64,000 nt of DNA from Microbacterium sp. (GTDB lineage Bacteria > Actinomycetota > Actinomycetes > Actinomycetales > Microbacteriaceae): NCBI RefSeq assembly GCF_031180975.1, contig NZ_JAPSLI010000002.1, positions 1 to 64,000 on the forward strand. The letters run 5' to 3'. Of this stretch, positions 42,474 to 51,292 are shown one piece after another. Both the position numbers and the translations under genes were made by a program. Positions within the stretch are counted from its first letter, which is position 1. The number at the start of each line of letters is the position of its first letter. The notes beneath the pieces were generated by a model. It was not told where the DNA came from. It saw only the letters and a program-made list of their open reading frames with translations, and made no database searches.

Positions 42474-43567
42474 GTCAGATCCTTCTTCCAGGCGCCTTCG
42501 TAGGCGACGGGGGTGAAGCCGATGGCCTCGTTGATGGAGAGCATGGGCCGGTTCTCCTCGGCGTTGTAGGTGATCACCTTCGGCGAAAGCGGATGCCGCT
42601 GCCGCCAGCCGAGCAGCCCGGCGGTCTTGACGAGCATCCCGAGCCGGTGGCCGCGGTGGTCGGCGAGCACGAGCGTGTCGTGCTGGTGGGTGGCGGATGC
42701 CGGATTCGCCGCCGTCATCGCCAGCTCGTTGAACGCGCACAGTTCGCCGGTGCCGACGTGCTGGGCGGCGGTGACGAGCACCGTCCACCCCTTCTGCGCG
42801 TAGCGTTCCTCGTGGCGGGCGACGCGGTCGGCATCCCAGACCTCCTCCGGAAGGCCGAGGTCGGCGTCCGGGACGTCCGTCGACATCCGCGACTTCATCC
42901 ACGCGTAGCCCTCCACCCACTCCGAAGGCGTGGGCAGCGTCCACTGCACGACGCGGTACTCCGTCGCATGGCGCGCGGCCTCATCCCGCAGTGCGGACAG
43001 GTGTGCGGCGGTGCCGTCGGTCCACACCAGCGCGCTGGCGCGCTCCACCTGCTCCAAGCGGTAGCCGTTGGCGGCCAGGAATCGGGCGGAACGGTCGGCG
43101 GGCACGGTGCCGAACCCGGTCGGCGAAGCCAGCGGCGTCCGCCCCGGGCCGTCGTCGTGGTGCTCGCTCCAGTGCAGCAGGCTGCGCACTCCGGCGTCAC
43201 GCGCGATGCGTTCCACATGCGCGTACGCGGCGGAGCCGATGCCGCGCCCGGCGACCTCGTCGAGCAGTGCGACGATGGCGAGCGCCATGCGTCCACCGTC
43301 GTCCTTGAGGATGTCCAGAGCACAGCATCCGACGATCCGGCCGTCGAGTTCGACGTACCACTGGCGCCGCTCCTGGTCCGGCGTGGTGTACAGCGTCGGC
43401 AGCAGCTCCTCGGCGGTGAGCGCGTCGTCGTCGCGGCCGGTGGACTCCAGGATCGTCGCGTTGCGCACGGCGGCGTACTCGCGGATCAGCGGGGAGGTCC
43501 CCGCATCCGCCCGGGCCGGAAGCTCGAGCGGATGCAGGGTCGCTCCTGCGGGAAGGGGGATCGACAT
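42470..43567 (-). CDS. GNAT-family N-acetyltransferase, tandem paralogue 1
   Basis: A 365-residue two-domain GNAT protein. The N-terminal domain has MALAIVALLDEVAGRGIGSA with an acetyl-CoA loop near residue 90, and the C-terminal one has LVLADHRGHRLGMLVKTAGL near residue 288 and KVITYNAEENRPMLSINEAI. GAGGAG precedes the ATG. The first domain loop is better preserved here than in the paralogue downstream. It follows the 97-residue gene by 13 bases, in an operon that begins at the promoter near 44250. Substrate unknown; antibiotic or amine acetylation are both possible. Confidence 0.85.
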   Translation of the reverse strand: MSIPLPAGATLHPLELPARADAGTSPLIREYAAVRNATILESTGRDDDALTAEELLPTLYTTPDQERRQWYVELDGRIVGCCALDILKDDGGRMALAIVALLDEVAGRGIGSAAYAHVERIARDAGVRSLLHWSEHHDDGPGRTPLASPTGFGTVPADRSARFLAANGYRLEQVERASALVWTDGTAAHLSALRDEAARHATEYRVVQWTLPTPSEWVEGYAWMKSRMSTDVPDADLGLPEEVWDADRVARHEERYAQKGWTVLVTAAQHVGTGELCAFNELAMTAANPASATHQHDTLVLADHRGHRLGMLVKTAGLLGWRQRHPLSPKVITYNAEENRPMLSINEAIGFTPVAYEGAWKKDLT

Positions 43568-43580
43568 GGCGTCTCCTCGG

Positions 43581-43874
43581 TCAGAGCAGCCGACGCTGCA
43601 GGTCGAACGTGAGCAGGGCCATGGCTTCGCGCCCGTCGATCCGGGGCCGTTCGGGCGGGGGCGCGAGGCGCTCCTCGCGTTCGACCGCGCGGATCCCGCG
43701 GTGCAGGAGCCACAGGCCGATGCGGAAGCTGAGACGCTCAGCCGGCGTCAGCCGGCGCTGCTCGTCCTGGGCGGGGATGGTGAGGATCTGTCGATCCCCG
43801 GTATCCGGCGGGTGCGCCGTGCTGCGGCCCGTCTCGGGGGTGCGTTCCATGGTGGTCGGCAGAGTCGTGTTCAC
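43581..43874 (-). CDS. small protein of unknown function ahead of GNAT pair
   Basis: A 97-residue protein, hydrophilic for the first 50 residues and then with a helix RRLTPAERLSFRIGLWLLHR and a C-terminal GREAMALLTFDLQRRLL. It is amphipathic rather than clearly membrane-spanning. I do not recognise a family. The GTG at 43872-43874 has AGAAAGAG eight or so bases upstream; the frame is open 100 bases further up without an SD. It is co-directional with and 13 bases before the GNAT genes, so it belongs to that operon. Confidence 0.55.
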   Translation of the reverse strand: MNTTLPTTMERTPETGRSTAHPPDTGDRQILTIPAQDEQRRLTPAERLSFRIGLWLLHRGIRAVEREERLAPPPERPRIDGREAMALLTFDLQRRLL

Positions 43875-44095
43875 GATCGTGCTCTTTCTGTCGGTTGATT
43901 CGGCGCGGAAAGGCGCGGACGGATGCCGGGACATCGCGTAGGCGATGCGCATCCGAGGGGAGGGCGCGTGCGGCACGGAAGGCGCGACGCGGCGAGGAGG
44001 CCCGAAGAGGGCGGAGGGCGACGCTCGGAGAGCGGACGCGGACCGTCACCGGAACAGGAGTCCGGTGTGCGGTCGGGCAGCGGCGAGTGCTGTTG
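43875..44095 (-). promoter_or_regulatory. structured 221-base region between the 36-codon ORF and its operon
   Basis: Shortly after the short ORF the RNA can form a perfect 7-bp hairpin CACCGGA-loop-TCCGGTG (fwd 44047-44067). Further on come CATCGC-CTAC-GCGATG and GGATGC...GCATCC pairs. The spacing and structures are those of a possible attenuator, but no U tract was found. No convincing gene is present. Confidence 0.35.
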
Positions 44096-44206
44096 CTAGC
44101 AGGCGCTGCGGACGCCGACGGAGGTCACCGAGAGGTGGCGGAGTGCCGTGTACACGGGCGACCCGTTCCAGCCGGTGTGGCGGGGGTCGAGCTTCGTGAT
44201 CATCAT
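44096..44206 (-). CDS. 36-residue small ORF with consensus promoter and SD
   Basis: A short frame starting MMITKLDPRHTGWNGSPVYT and ending in VRSAC. It has AAGGAGGT five bases before its ATG (44204-44206), the best SD in the window, and a TTGACG/TAACGT promoter just upstream. The last codon is Cys before TAG. It is neither basic like a ribosomal protein nor hydrophobic. It could be a functional small protein, a leader peptide sensing ribosome inhibitors (as uORFs before many resistance genes do), or a peptide acted on by the GNAT enzymes. These roles are guesses; that it is translated is likely. Confidence 0.55.
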   Translation of the reverse strand: MMITKLDPRHTGWNGSPVYTALRHLSVTSVGVRSAC

Positions 44207-44238
44207 CGGTTACCTCCTTTCAGGGCGATCGGTGAGTC

Positions 44239-44268
44239 ACGTTAGCGAGAGTTCTCAGCTCGCGTCAA
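44239..44268 (-). promoter_or_regulatory. strong promoter of the small-ORF/GNAT operon
   Basis: On the minus strand TTGACG (44268-44263) and TAACGT (44244-44239) are 18 bases apart, the closest match to consensus in the window. The spacer holds GCGAG...CTCGC and GAGAACTCTC, a palindromic stretch that could be an operator. Its strength and placement suggest regulated expression. Confidence 0.65.
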
Positions 44269-44353
44269 GCTTTTTCTTTCCGGCTCGGCGTGTCGCGCGG
44301 TTGTGAAGCGGATTTTCGCGGCGCGGGAGCCGAGCCGGCACAGCGCCTTCGGG

Positions 44354-44404
44354 TAGCGTAGGCGCGTGATCCACCCGACCCCGAAGGCGCCGTCATGCAT
44401 CTGA
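44354..44404 (+). CDS. leaderless mini-ORF overlapping the smc start
   Basis: TAGCGT (44354-44359) lies six bases before GTG 44366, opening a 12-codon frame (VIHPTPKAPSCI) that stops at TGA 44402-44404, seven bases past the first base of the smc ATG. GAAGG (44383-44387) inside it serves as the smc SD. Ribosomes reading the mini-ORF would run over the smc start. It may be accidental, but it mirrors the arrangement at coaD. Confidence 0.4.
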
Positions 44405-47400
44405 AGAGCCTGACGCTGAAGGGCTTCAAGTCGTTCGCGCAGCCGACCACCTTCGTGTTCGAGCCGGGGGTGACCTGCATCGTCGGCCCGAACGGCTCCG
44501 GCAAGTCGAACGTGGTCGACGCGCTCGCCTGGGTGATGGGGGAGCAGGGGGCGAAGACTCTCCGCGGCGGCAAGATGGAGGACGTCATCTTCGCGGGCAC
44601 CTCCACCCGCGGGCCGCTCGGCCGCGCCGAGGTGCAGCTCACCATCGACAACAGCGACGGGGCGCTGCCGATCGAATACTCCGAGGTGACGATAAGCCGT
44701 ACCCTGTTCCGCAACGGATCCAGCGAGTACGCGATCAACGGTTCCAGCTGCCGTCTGCTCGATGTGCAGGAGCTGCTGAGTGACTCAGGCCTGGGCCGAG
44801 AGATGCACGTCATCGTCGGTCAGGGCCGGCTGGACACCGTGCTTCAGGCGTCGCCCGAGGACCGGCGCGGGTTCATCGAGGAGGCGGCAGGCATCCTCAA
44901 GCACCGCCGGCGCAAGGAGAAGACCCTCCGCAAGCTGGACGCGATGGAGACCAACCTCACCCGGCTCAGCGACCTGGCCGGCGAGATCCGGCGTCAGCTG
45001 AAGCCACTGGGGCGGCAGGCCGAGATCGCCCGCGAGGCACAGACCATCGCCGCGGTCGTGCGCGACGCCAAGGCGCGGCTGTTCGCGGATGACGTCGTCG
45101 CACTCCGGACCGCCCTGGCCGACCACACCCGCACCGAGCACGAGCGGCACACCGAACGGCTGGTGCTGTCCGAGCAGCTCGATGCGGTGCGCGCGGGCAT
45201 CCAGCGCCTCGAGCAGCAGCAGAACTCGGCTGCGGTCGACGAGGCCCGTCGCGTCGCGTTCGGACTGGAGCAGGTGCAGGAGCGCACCAGGAGCCTGTTC
45301 ACACTCGCCAACCAGCGTCTCGCCCTGCTCGGCAACGAGGACGACGACGCGGTCACCGCGATCACCGTCACGCAGGACACCATCGACGAGGCGAAGGACG
45401 AGATCACGCGCATCTCCGAGGGCCTCGGCGACGCGCAGGATGCCGCCGCCGCTGCGAGCCGGGAGGTGGTGAACGCCCGCGCGGAGCTCGACACCCTCGA
45501 TGTCGACATCGCCGAACAGAGCGCCCTGGTGTCGGAGTACGACATGCGTCTCACGGCGCTGCGCGGGAACGCCGACGCCGCGGCATCCGCTCTGGCGGCG
45601 GTGCGCGGCGCAGTGCTGCGCCAGGAGAACGCGCTCGAGGCCGCGCACACGCGCCGCCGGGAGGCGGCCGAGGCGCTGGAGGCCATCGAGGACGCCGAGG
45701 CTCCAGACGGCTCCGCCGCCGAGTACGCCGCCGCCTACGAAGAGGCGCAGAAGCAGGTCGTCGCGGCGGAGGCCGACCGCGACGCGCTGCGCGAACGGCT
45801 GCACGACGCCGAACGCGAAGCCGACGCGTTGACCGCCAAGGCCGCCGCGCTGAGCAGTGCTCTCGCTCTCTCCGGCGGGGCCGCCGAGATCGTCGCCTCC
45901 GGCGCCGCCGGCGTGCGCGGCCTGGTCGGCGACTCGGTGCAGGTGCAGCCCGGCTACGAGGCCGCCGTCGCCGCCGTGCTGGGACCCCTCGCGGAGGGCG
46001 TGCTCGTCGACGGCCAGGACGAGGCGTTCAGGCTGGTCTCGACCGGAGGCGCGCGCGGGACCGTCGACTTCGTGATCGCCGAACCGCCGGCATCTGTGCC
46101 CGAGCCGGTGGCGGCCGTCGCCGGCACCGTGCCCGCGGTCGGCGTCGTCGACGCGCCGACCGGCGTCCGCGGCATCCTGGCCCACGTCCTCATCGCCGAC
46201 GACCTGCCGTCGGCGAGGGCGGCGCGGGCAGAGCTGGATGCCAGGAAGGACACCACCACGACCGTGGTGACCCGCACCGGCGAGGTAATCACCGCACACA
46301 CCGTGCGCGCCGGCTCCGGTGAGGCGTCACGGCTCGAGCTCGCCGCCGAACGGGATGCCGCGACCGAGCGTCTCGCGGAGGTCCGGGTCATCGTGGACAG
46401 CCTGCGTGAGGCGCGTGTGGACGCGACCGACCGCGTCGAGCACGCGCGACGCGCCTCGAAGGACGCGCTGCGGGCACTGCGCGAGCATGATGCCGCGCTC
46501 GCCACGCACACCGAGCAGGTCAACCGGGTCACCGTGCAGTTCGAGGCGGCATCCGCCGAGTGCGAGCGGCTGGAGGCGGGACTCGCGCAGGCGCAGGCGG
46601 CGGTCGCCGACGCCGAGCAGGCGGCCGCGCAGGCGAAGGCCGAGCTCGAGGATGCCGAATCCGCGCCGCGACCGGTTCTCGACGCGTCCGCCCGCGACGG
46701 CCTGCTGGAGGCGCTGGAGGCGGCCCGCGAAGGCGAGGTGCGTGCCCGGCTCGAGGTGGAGACGCTGCGCGAACGGGTGCGCGCCGCGCAGGCGCGCGTG
46801 GTCACCCTGGAGCGGCAGCGCGAGCAGGAGCGGGAGGCGGCCGCCGAGGCGGCGCGCCGCGCCGTCATCCGCCGTGCGCAGCGCGCCGCGGCATCCGCCG
46901 TCGCTGAGGAGCTGCCCCGTGTGCTCGACTCGATCGACCGATCCGTCACCGAGGCGAGGGTCGCGCTGGCCGAGGCCGAGGCGGAGCGCTCCGCCCACAA
47001 CGAGGAACTCGTCGCCCTCCGCGCTCAGGAGACCTCACTGCGCGAACGGCTGGCGGGGCTCACCGAGAGCGTGCACGGGCTGGAGCTGCAGATCCACGAG
47101 AAGAAGCTGCACCTGACGAGCCTGCTCGAGCGGGTGGCATCCGAACTCGCGCTCGACGAGGACGTACTGGTCGCCGAATACGGCCCCGACCAGCCGGTTC
47201 CGCGGGACCCCGGCGCGGAGGACGAATCCGAGGACACCGCGATCCCCTTCGATCGGCGCATTCAAGAGCGGCGTCTCAAGGATGCCGAGCGCAAGCTCGC
47301 CCAGCTGGGCCGGGTCAATCCGCTGGCGCTCGAGGAGTTCGCCGCGCTGGAGCAGCGGCACAAGTTCCTCACCGAGCAGCTCGCCGACCTCACCAAGACC

Positions 47401-47919
47401 CGCCAGGACCTGCTCACGATCATCGCCGAGCTCGACGAGCGGATGCAGACGATCTTCGCCGCCGCGTTCGAAGACACCAAGCAGGCGTTCGGCGAGGTGT
47501 TCCCGCTGCTGTTCCCCGGCGGATCCGGCAGCATCTCGCTCACCAACCCCGACGACATGCTGACGACGGGCATCGAGGTCGCGGTCCGGCCGGTCGGCAA
47601 GAAGATCGAGCGGCTGTCGCTGCTCTCCGGCGGCGAGCGGTCGCTGGCGGCGGTGGCACTGCTGGTCGCGATCTTCAAAGCCCGCCCCAGCCCGTTCTAC
47701 ATCCTCGACGAGGTCGAGGCGGCGCTCGACGACGCCAACCTGGGCCGATTGCTCACCGTGTTCGAACAGCTGCGGGAGAGCTCGCAGCTGCTGATCATCA
47801 CGCACCAGAAGCGCACCATGGAGATCGCGGACGCCCTGTACGGGGTGTCGATGCGCCAGGACGGCGTGTCCGCGGTGGTCGGTCAGCGGGTGGGGGAGCG
47901 CGCTGCGGCCGCGAGCTGA
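44395..47919 (+). CDS. smc: chromosome segregation protein SMC
   Basis: A 1174-residue condensin ATPase organising the chromosome with ScpA/ScpB. Walker A GPNGSGKSN has its lysine at residue 37. Coiled coil covers about 165-490 and 660-1000, interrupted by the hinge near 500-650 (GVRGLVGDSVQVQPGYEAAV). The C-terminal head holds the signature LLSGGERSLAAVALL and Walker B FYILDEVEAALDDANLGRL, then an ITHQKRTME switch. Length is normal. The -10 TAGCGT and GAAGG SD lie just upstream. A hairpin follows at 47983-48009, after which ftsY begins. Confidence 0.98.
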   Translation: MHLKSLTLKGFKSFAQPTTFVFEPGVTCIVGPNGSGKSNVVDALAWVMGEQGAKTLRGGKMEDVIFAGTSTRGPLGRAEVQLTIDNSDGALPIEYSEVTISRTLFRNGSSEYAINGSSCRLLDVQELLSDSGLGREMHVIVGQGRLDTVLQASPEDRRGFIEEAAGILKHRRRKEKTLRKLDAMETNLTRLSDLAGEIRRQLKPLGRQAEIAREAQTIAAVVRDAKARLFADDVVALRTALADHTRTEHERHTERLVLSEQLDAVRAGIQRLEQQQNSAAVDEARRVAFGLEQVQERTRSLFTLANQRLALLGNEDDDAVTAITVTQDTIDEAKDEITRISEGLGDAQDAAAAASREVVNARAELDTLDVDIAEQSALVSEYDMRLTALRGNADAAASALAAVRGAVLRQENALEAAHTRRREAAEALEAIEDAEAPDGSAAEYAAAYEEAQKQVVAAEADRDALRERLHDAEREADALTAKAAALSSALALSGGAAEIVASGAAGVRGLVGDSVQVQPGYEAAVAAVLGPLAEGVLVDGQDEAFRLVSTGGARGTVDFVIAEPPASVPEPVAAVAGTVPAVGVVDAPTGVRGILAHVLIADDLPSARAARAELDARKDTTTTVVTRTGEVITAHTVRAGSGEASRLELAAERDAATERLAEVRVIVDSLREARVDATDRVEHARRASKDALRALREHDAALATHTEQVNRVTVQFEAASAECERLEAGLAQAQAAVADAEQAAAQAKAELEDAESAPRPVLDASARDGLLEALEAAREGEVRARLEVETLRERVRAAQARVVTLERQREQEREAAAEAARRAVIRRAQRAAASAVAEELPRVLDSIDRSVTEARVALAEAEAERSAHNEELVALRAQETSLRERLAGLTESVHGLELQIHEKKLHLTSLLERVASELALDEDVLVAEYGPDQPVPRDPGAEDESEDTAIPFDRRIQERRLKDAERKLAQLGRVNPLALEEFAALEQRHKFLTEQLADLTKTRQDLLTIIAELDERMQTIFAAAFEDTKQAFGEVFPLLFPGGSGSISLTNPDDMLTTGIEVAVRPVGKKIERLSLLSGGERSLAAVALLVAIFKARPSPFYILDEVEAALDDANLGRLLTVFEQLRESSQLLIITHQKRTMEIADALYGVSMRQDGVSAVVGQRVGERAAAAS

Positions 47920-47982
47920 GGCCATCTGCGCGGGCCCCACCGCGTGCCGGCTCCGGAGAACCCCGGACCGTCCGGACTGTGT

Positions 47983-48009
47983 AAGGCGTGTCGTGTCGCG
48001 ACACGCCTT
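47983..48009 (+). terminator. hairpin after smc
   Basis: Perfect 11-bp arms AAGGCGTGTCG (47983-47993) and CGACACGCCTT (47999-48009) enclose a five-base loop. The stem ends in TTG and then mixed sequence rather than a U tract. It lies 64 bases after the smc stop and before the ftsY promoter. Confidence 0.65.
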
Positions 48010-48077
48010 GCTTCGCGCCCATGATCCGGATTCTCCAGCGGTCAGGGGATGGCGGGCCCTGGCCGTAGGCTGGAGTC

Positions 48078-48953
48078 ATGGCGGAGAAGTCCTGGTCACT
48101 CGGTCGCGCACTGCGCGGCATGTTCGTCAAGCCCACGATCGACGAGACGACGTGGGAGGACCTGGAGACGGCGCTCATCACCGCGGACTTCGGTCCGTCG
48201 ATCACCGAGCAGCTGCTCGACGAGCTGCACGAGAAGGTCGACCGCTACCGCACCACCGACCCCCGCGACCTGCAGCGCATGCTGCGTGAATCGCTCGAGG
48301 AACGCTTCGCGAAGTTCGACACCACGCTGAAGCTGTCGGAGCGTCCGGCCGTGGTGCTGGTGGTCGGCGTGAACGGCGTGGGCAAGACCACCACGATCGG
48401 CAAGTTCACCAAGTTCCTGCGCGGCTACCAGCGCAGCGTGGTCGTCGGCGGGGCGGACACGTTCCGGGCTGCGGCCGTCGACCAGCTCGCCACCTGGGCG
48501 CAGCGCGCCGGCGCCGCGATGGTTCGGCCGCAGCATGAGGGCCAGGATCCGGCATCCGTCGCGTACCAGACGGTGGAATACGCCAAGCAGCAGGGCATCG
48601 AGATCGCCATCATCGACACCGCCGGCCGCCTGCACACCAAAGGCGGGCTCATGGACGAGCTGTCGAAGGTGCGCCGCGTCATCGAGAAACAGGCCCCGAT
48701 CAGTGAGGTGCTGCTCGTGCTCGACGCCACGACCGGTCAGAACGGCGTGCTCCAGGCGGAGGCGTTCCTGCAGCACGCGGGTGTGACGGGGCTCGTGATC
48801 ACCAAGCTCGACGGCTCCGCGAAGGGCGGTTTCGTGCTCGCCGTGCAGGAGCGCACCGGCATCCCGGTGAAGCTGCTCGGGCAGGGCGAGGGCATCGACG
48901 ACCTGACCGGTTTCACGCCCCACGTGTTCGTCCAGTCGCTCGTCGGCGCGTAG
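48078..48953 (+). CDS. ftsY: signal recognition particle receptor FtsY
   Basis: A 291-residue SRP-type GTPase that docks ribosome-nascent chain-SRP complexes at the membrane. It begins directly with the N domain (residues 1-90) and lacks the long acidic A domain of E. coli FtsY, though a short MAEKSWSLGRALRGMF helix could touch the membrane. G-domain motifs are GVNGVGKTTTIGKF, GADTFRAAAVDQLATWA, DTAGRLHTKGGLMDEL and TKLDGSAKGG. TAGGCT (48066-48071) plus six bases precede the ATG with no SD, so it is probably leaderless. Confidence 0.97.
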   Translation: MAEKSWSLGRALRGMFVKPTIDETTWEDLETALITADFGPSITEQLLDELHEKVDRYRTTDPRDLQRMLRESLEERFAKFDTTLKLSERPAVVLVVGVNGVGKTTTIGKFTKFLRGYQRSVVVGGADTFRAAAVDQLATWAQRAGAAMVRPQHEGQDPASVAYQTVEYAKQQGIEIAIIDTAGRLHTKGGLMDELSKVRRVIEKQAPISEVLLVLDATTGQNGVLQAEAFLQHAGVTGLVITKLDGSAKGGFVLAVQERTGIPVKLLGQGEGIDDLTGFTPHVFVQSLVGA

Positions 48954-48991
48954 GACTACCGTCCTGCCCCCTCGGCTGGTTTCATAGCGAT

Positions 48992-49492
48992 ATGGCGATC
49001 GAACACGACTACTTCGGGGTCCTCTCCGCAGGTCCCGACGGAGCGATCTTCTGGAGCGAGAGGGTCGATTTCGGTGACCAGTCCGTCACCGTCGACCTCA
49101 CCGCGCCCGATCAGGACGACGTGTCGATCGACGCCCTCGACGTCGCCGCCGCGCTGATCTCGGGTATCGAGAATCTGGATGCCAACGTGCGGCGCGCCAT
49201 GCTGGCGGAGGTCGACGACCGCACCAGCGAGGTGACGGAGTACATCCTGCAGCAGCAGGAGGCCTACGGCGACGAGCTGGAGCAGGTGCTGGTCGACATC
49301 AGCGGCGACGCTGCGGTCGACATCATCCGCTCGCTGCGGTTCGCGAGCATGACGATCCTCGCCGACGAGCACGGCGGGTCGGAGCCGTTCGCGGTTCTGG
49401 AGTACGCCCTCGATGCTGATGCCACCGACGACGTGCTCCTGGTCAACCTCGGCTCCGACGGCGCCGTGCTGTCGGTGATGAGCGCCGACTGA
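48992..49492 (+). CDS. DUF2004-type small protein, unknown function
   Basis: A 166-residue acidic soluble protein starting MAIEHDYFGVLSAGPDGAIF and continuing with DQSVTVDLTAPDQDDVSID, as in the DUF2004 group found in actinobacteria and some firmicutes. Residues 60-90 are helical (RRAMLAEVDDRTSEVTEYIL). No catalytic motif is visible. The ATG is close to a weak -10-like TTTCAT (48980-48985), six bases upstream, with no SD, so leaderless translation is possible. It is alone, ending 66 bases before the convergent lipA. Confidence 0.7.
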   Translation: MAIEHDYFGVLSAGPDGAIFWSERVDFGDQSVTVDLTAPDQDDVSIDALDVAAALISGIENLDANVRRAMLAEVDDRTSEVTEYILQQQEAYGDELEQVLVDISGDAAVDIIRSLRFASMTILADEHGGSEPFAVLEYALDADATDDVLLVNLGSDGAVLSVMSAD

Positions 49493-49518
49493 TCCCGCGC
49501 TCCGGGCTTGCCCGGTAG

Positions 49519-49537
49519 TCCGGCCGGCACCGCCGGA
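49519..49537. terminator. short hairpin between DUF2004 gene and lipA
   Basis: TCCGGC (49519-49524) pairs with GCCGGA (49532-49537) across a seven-base loop in the convergent gap. It is only 6 bp long and has no U tract, so it is a weak candidate. Confidence 0.35.
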
Positions 49538-49558
49538 GGCGAGCGGGACGAAGCGCCG

Positions 49559-50548
49559 TCAGACGGCCTGAGCGAAGCCCAGATCGGCGCTCTCGGCGAT
49601 GTGCGCCAGGTGCGGCGGGATCTCGCGCCCCTTGGAGAGCATGGACTGTGCCCAGAGACGACCGGCGCGGTACGAGGAGCGCACCAGGGGACCGGCGAGC
49701 ACGCCGAGGAACCCGATCCGCTCCGCCTCCTCCTTGAACTCCACGAACTCGGCCGGCTTCACCCAGCGCGCGACCGGCAGGTGCCGCGGCGACGGACGCA
49801 GGTACTGCGTGATCGTGATGATGTCGCAGCCGGCGTCGTGCAGGTCCTGCAGCGCCTGCACGACCTCCTCCGGCTCCTCGCCCATTCCGAGGATGAGGTT
49901 CGACTTGGTGATGAGCCCCGCCTGGTGCCCCTGGGTGATGACGTTGAGGGAGCGCTCGTACTTGAACGCGGGACGGATGCGCTTGAAGATGCGCGGCACC
50001 GTCTCGACGTTGTGCGCGAACACCTCGGGTCGGGCGTCGAAGATCTGACCCAGGAAGGCCGGGTCGGCGTTGTGCTCGTTGGCGAGCAGCTCGACGCCGG
50101 TGTTCGGGTTCAGCTCGTGGATCTTGCGCACCGTCTCGGCGTTCAGCCAGGCGCCGGTGTCGGGCAGATCGTCGCGGGCCACGCTGGTGACCGTGGCGTA
50201 GCGCAGGCCCATCCGCTGCACGCTCTCGGCGACGCGGCGGGGCTCGTCGGTGTCGTACTCGGCGGGCTTTCCGGTGTCGATCTGACAGAAGTCGCATCGG
50301 CGGGTGCACTGCGAGCCGCCGATGAGGAAGGTGGCCTCCTTGTCCTCCCAGCACTCGAAGATGTTCGGGCAGCCGGCCTCTTGGCAGACGGTGTGCAGCC
50401 CCTCGTCCTTCACCAGCGAATGCAGGGCGGTGTACTCCGGGCCCATCTTCGCCTTGGTCCGGATCCATTCCGGCTTGCGCTCGATGGGCGTCTCGGCGTT
50501 GCGGATCTCCAGGCGCAGCAGCTTGCGGCCCTCGGGCGCGGCGCTCAT
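49559..50548 (-). CDS. lipA: lipoyl synthase
   Basis: A 329-residue radical-SAM enzyme that inserts two sulfurs into octanoyl chains on lipoate-dependent proteins. The auxiliary cluster motif [12 protein letters not shown] lies near residue 56 and the radical-SAM motif CTRRCDFC near residue 86. The C-terminal RSSYRAG gives the serine ligand of the auxiliary cluster. The length is normal. The ATG overlaps the lipB stop (ATGA), so lipB-lipA is an operon with coupled translation. It converges on the DUF2004 gene. Confidence 0.97.
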   Translation of the reverse strand: MSAAPEGRKLLRLEIRNAETPIERKPEWIRTKAKMGPEYTALHSLVKDEGLHTVCQEAGCPNIFECWEDKEATFLIGGSQCTRRCDFCQIDTGKPAEYDTDEPRRVAESVQRMGLRYATVTSVARDDLPDTGAWLNAETVRKIHELNPNTGVELLANEHNADPAFLGQIFDARPEVFAHNVETVPRIFKRIRPAFKYERSLNVITQGHQAGLITKSNLILGMGEEPEEVVQALQDLHDAGCDIITITQYLRPSPRHLPVARWVKPAEFVEFKEEAERIGFLGVLAGPLVRSSYRAGRLWAQSMLSKGREIPPHLAHIAESADLGFAQAV

Positions 50549-51186
50549 GCGGCCACCTCCGTCGCGTACTCGGCCGTGAAGGCGTCGGACACGGCCTGCA
50601 CGATGTCGGAGGGCGAGACCGCACTTCCGGTCACCTCGCTGATCGTCGTGACGCCGGCATCGGTGATCCCGCACGGGATGATGCCGCGGAAGGCGGCCAG
50701 CGAGTTGTCGCAATTGATCGCGAAACCGTGCATCGTCACGCCCTGCTGCACCCGGACCCCGATCGCGGCCACCTTGTCCTCGGAGAGCGGACGGCGTACC
50801 CACACGCCGCTGCGGCCCTCGACCTGGTAGCCGTCGACGCCGAGCGGACGCAACACGTCGATGAGCAGGCGCTCCAGACGGCGCACATGCGCCACGACGT
50901 CCATCGGCTCCGGCAGGCGCACGATCGGGTACCCGACCAGCTGACCAGGGCCGTGCCAGGTGATCTTGCCGCCGCGGTCGACGTCGACCACGGGCGTGCC
51001 GTCCTTCGGACGCTCGTGCGGCTCGGTGCGCTTGCCCGCCGTGTAGACGGCCTCGTGCTCGAGCAGCAGCAGCGTGTCGGGGCGGGTGCCGGCGACCACC
51101 TCTCGGTGGACGCGACGCTGCAGCTCCCACCCCTCGAGGTACGGCACGAAGTCGGGCGCCAGGCCCGCGATCTGGATGTCCAGCAT
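50545..51186 (-). CDS. lipB: octanoyl-ACP:protein N-octanoyltransferase
   Basis: A 213-residue cytoplasmic enzyme moving octanoate from ACP to lipoyl domains, feeding Lip[35 protein letters not shown] and [20 protein letters not shown] followed by NCDN include the catalytic lysine (EDKVAAIG) and cysteine (INCDN). The start at 51186 is the first residue of the family fold. A -10-like TAATGT is at 51242-51237, giving a leader of about 45 bases in which TTGGA-TCGTG-TCCAA forms a palindrome. It is divergent from a TetR-type gene. Confidence 0.95.
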   Translation of the reverse strand: MLDIQIAGLAPDFVPYLEGWELQRRVHREVVAGTRPDTLLLLEHEAVYTAGKRTEPHERPKDGTPVVDVDRGGKITWHGPGQLVGYPIVRLPEPMDVVAHVRRLERLLIDVLRPLGVDGYQVEGRSGVWVRRPLSEDKVAAIGVRVQQGVTMHGFAINCDNSLAAFRGIIPCGITDAGVTTISEVTGSAVSPSDIVQAVSDAFTAEYATEVAA

Positions 51187-51292
51187 GAAAGTCCTTCGCG
51201 GTTGTTGGATCGTGTCCAAGAAAACGACTCGGGACAACATTACGCCTCCGGATGGGAGAGCGCGCGCATCCCGGCCCCGATACGCTGATCCC
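51187..51292. promoter_or_regulatory. divergent control region of lipB-lipA and tetR-type gene
   Basis: The lipB side has TAATGT (51242-51237) as -10 box, and the inverted repeat TTGGA-TCGTG-TCCAA (51207-51221) lies downstream of its predicted start. The tetR side has TACGCT (51281-51286) six bases before the ATG, a leaderless layout. The palindrome could be the TetR operator, but no evidence links the regulator to lipoate synthesis. Confidence 0.4.
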
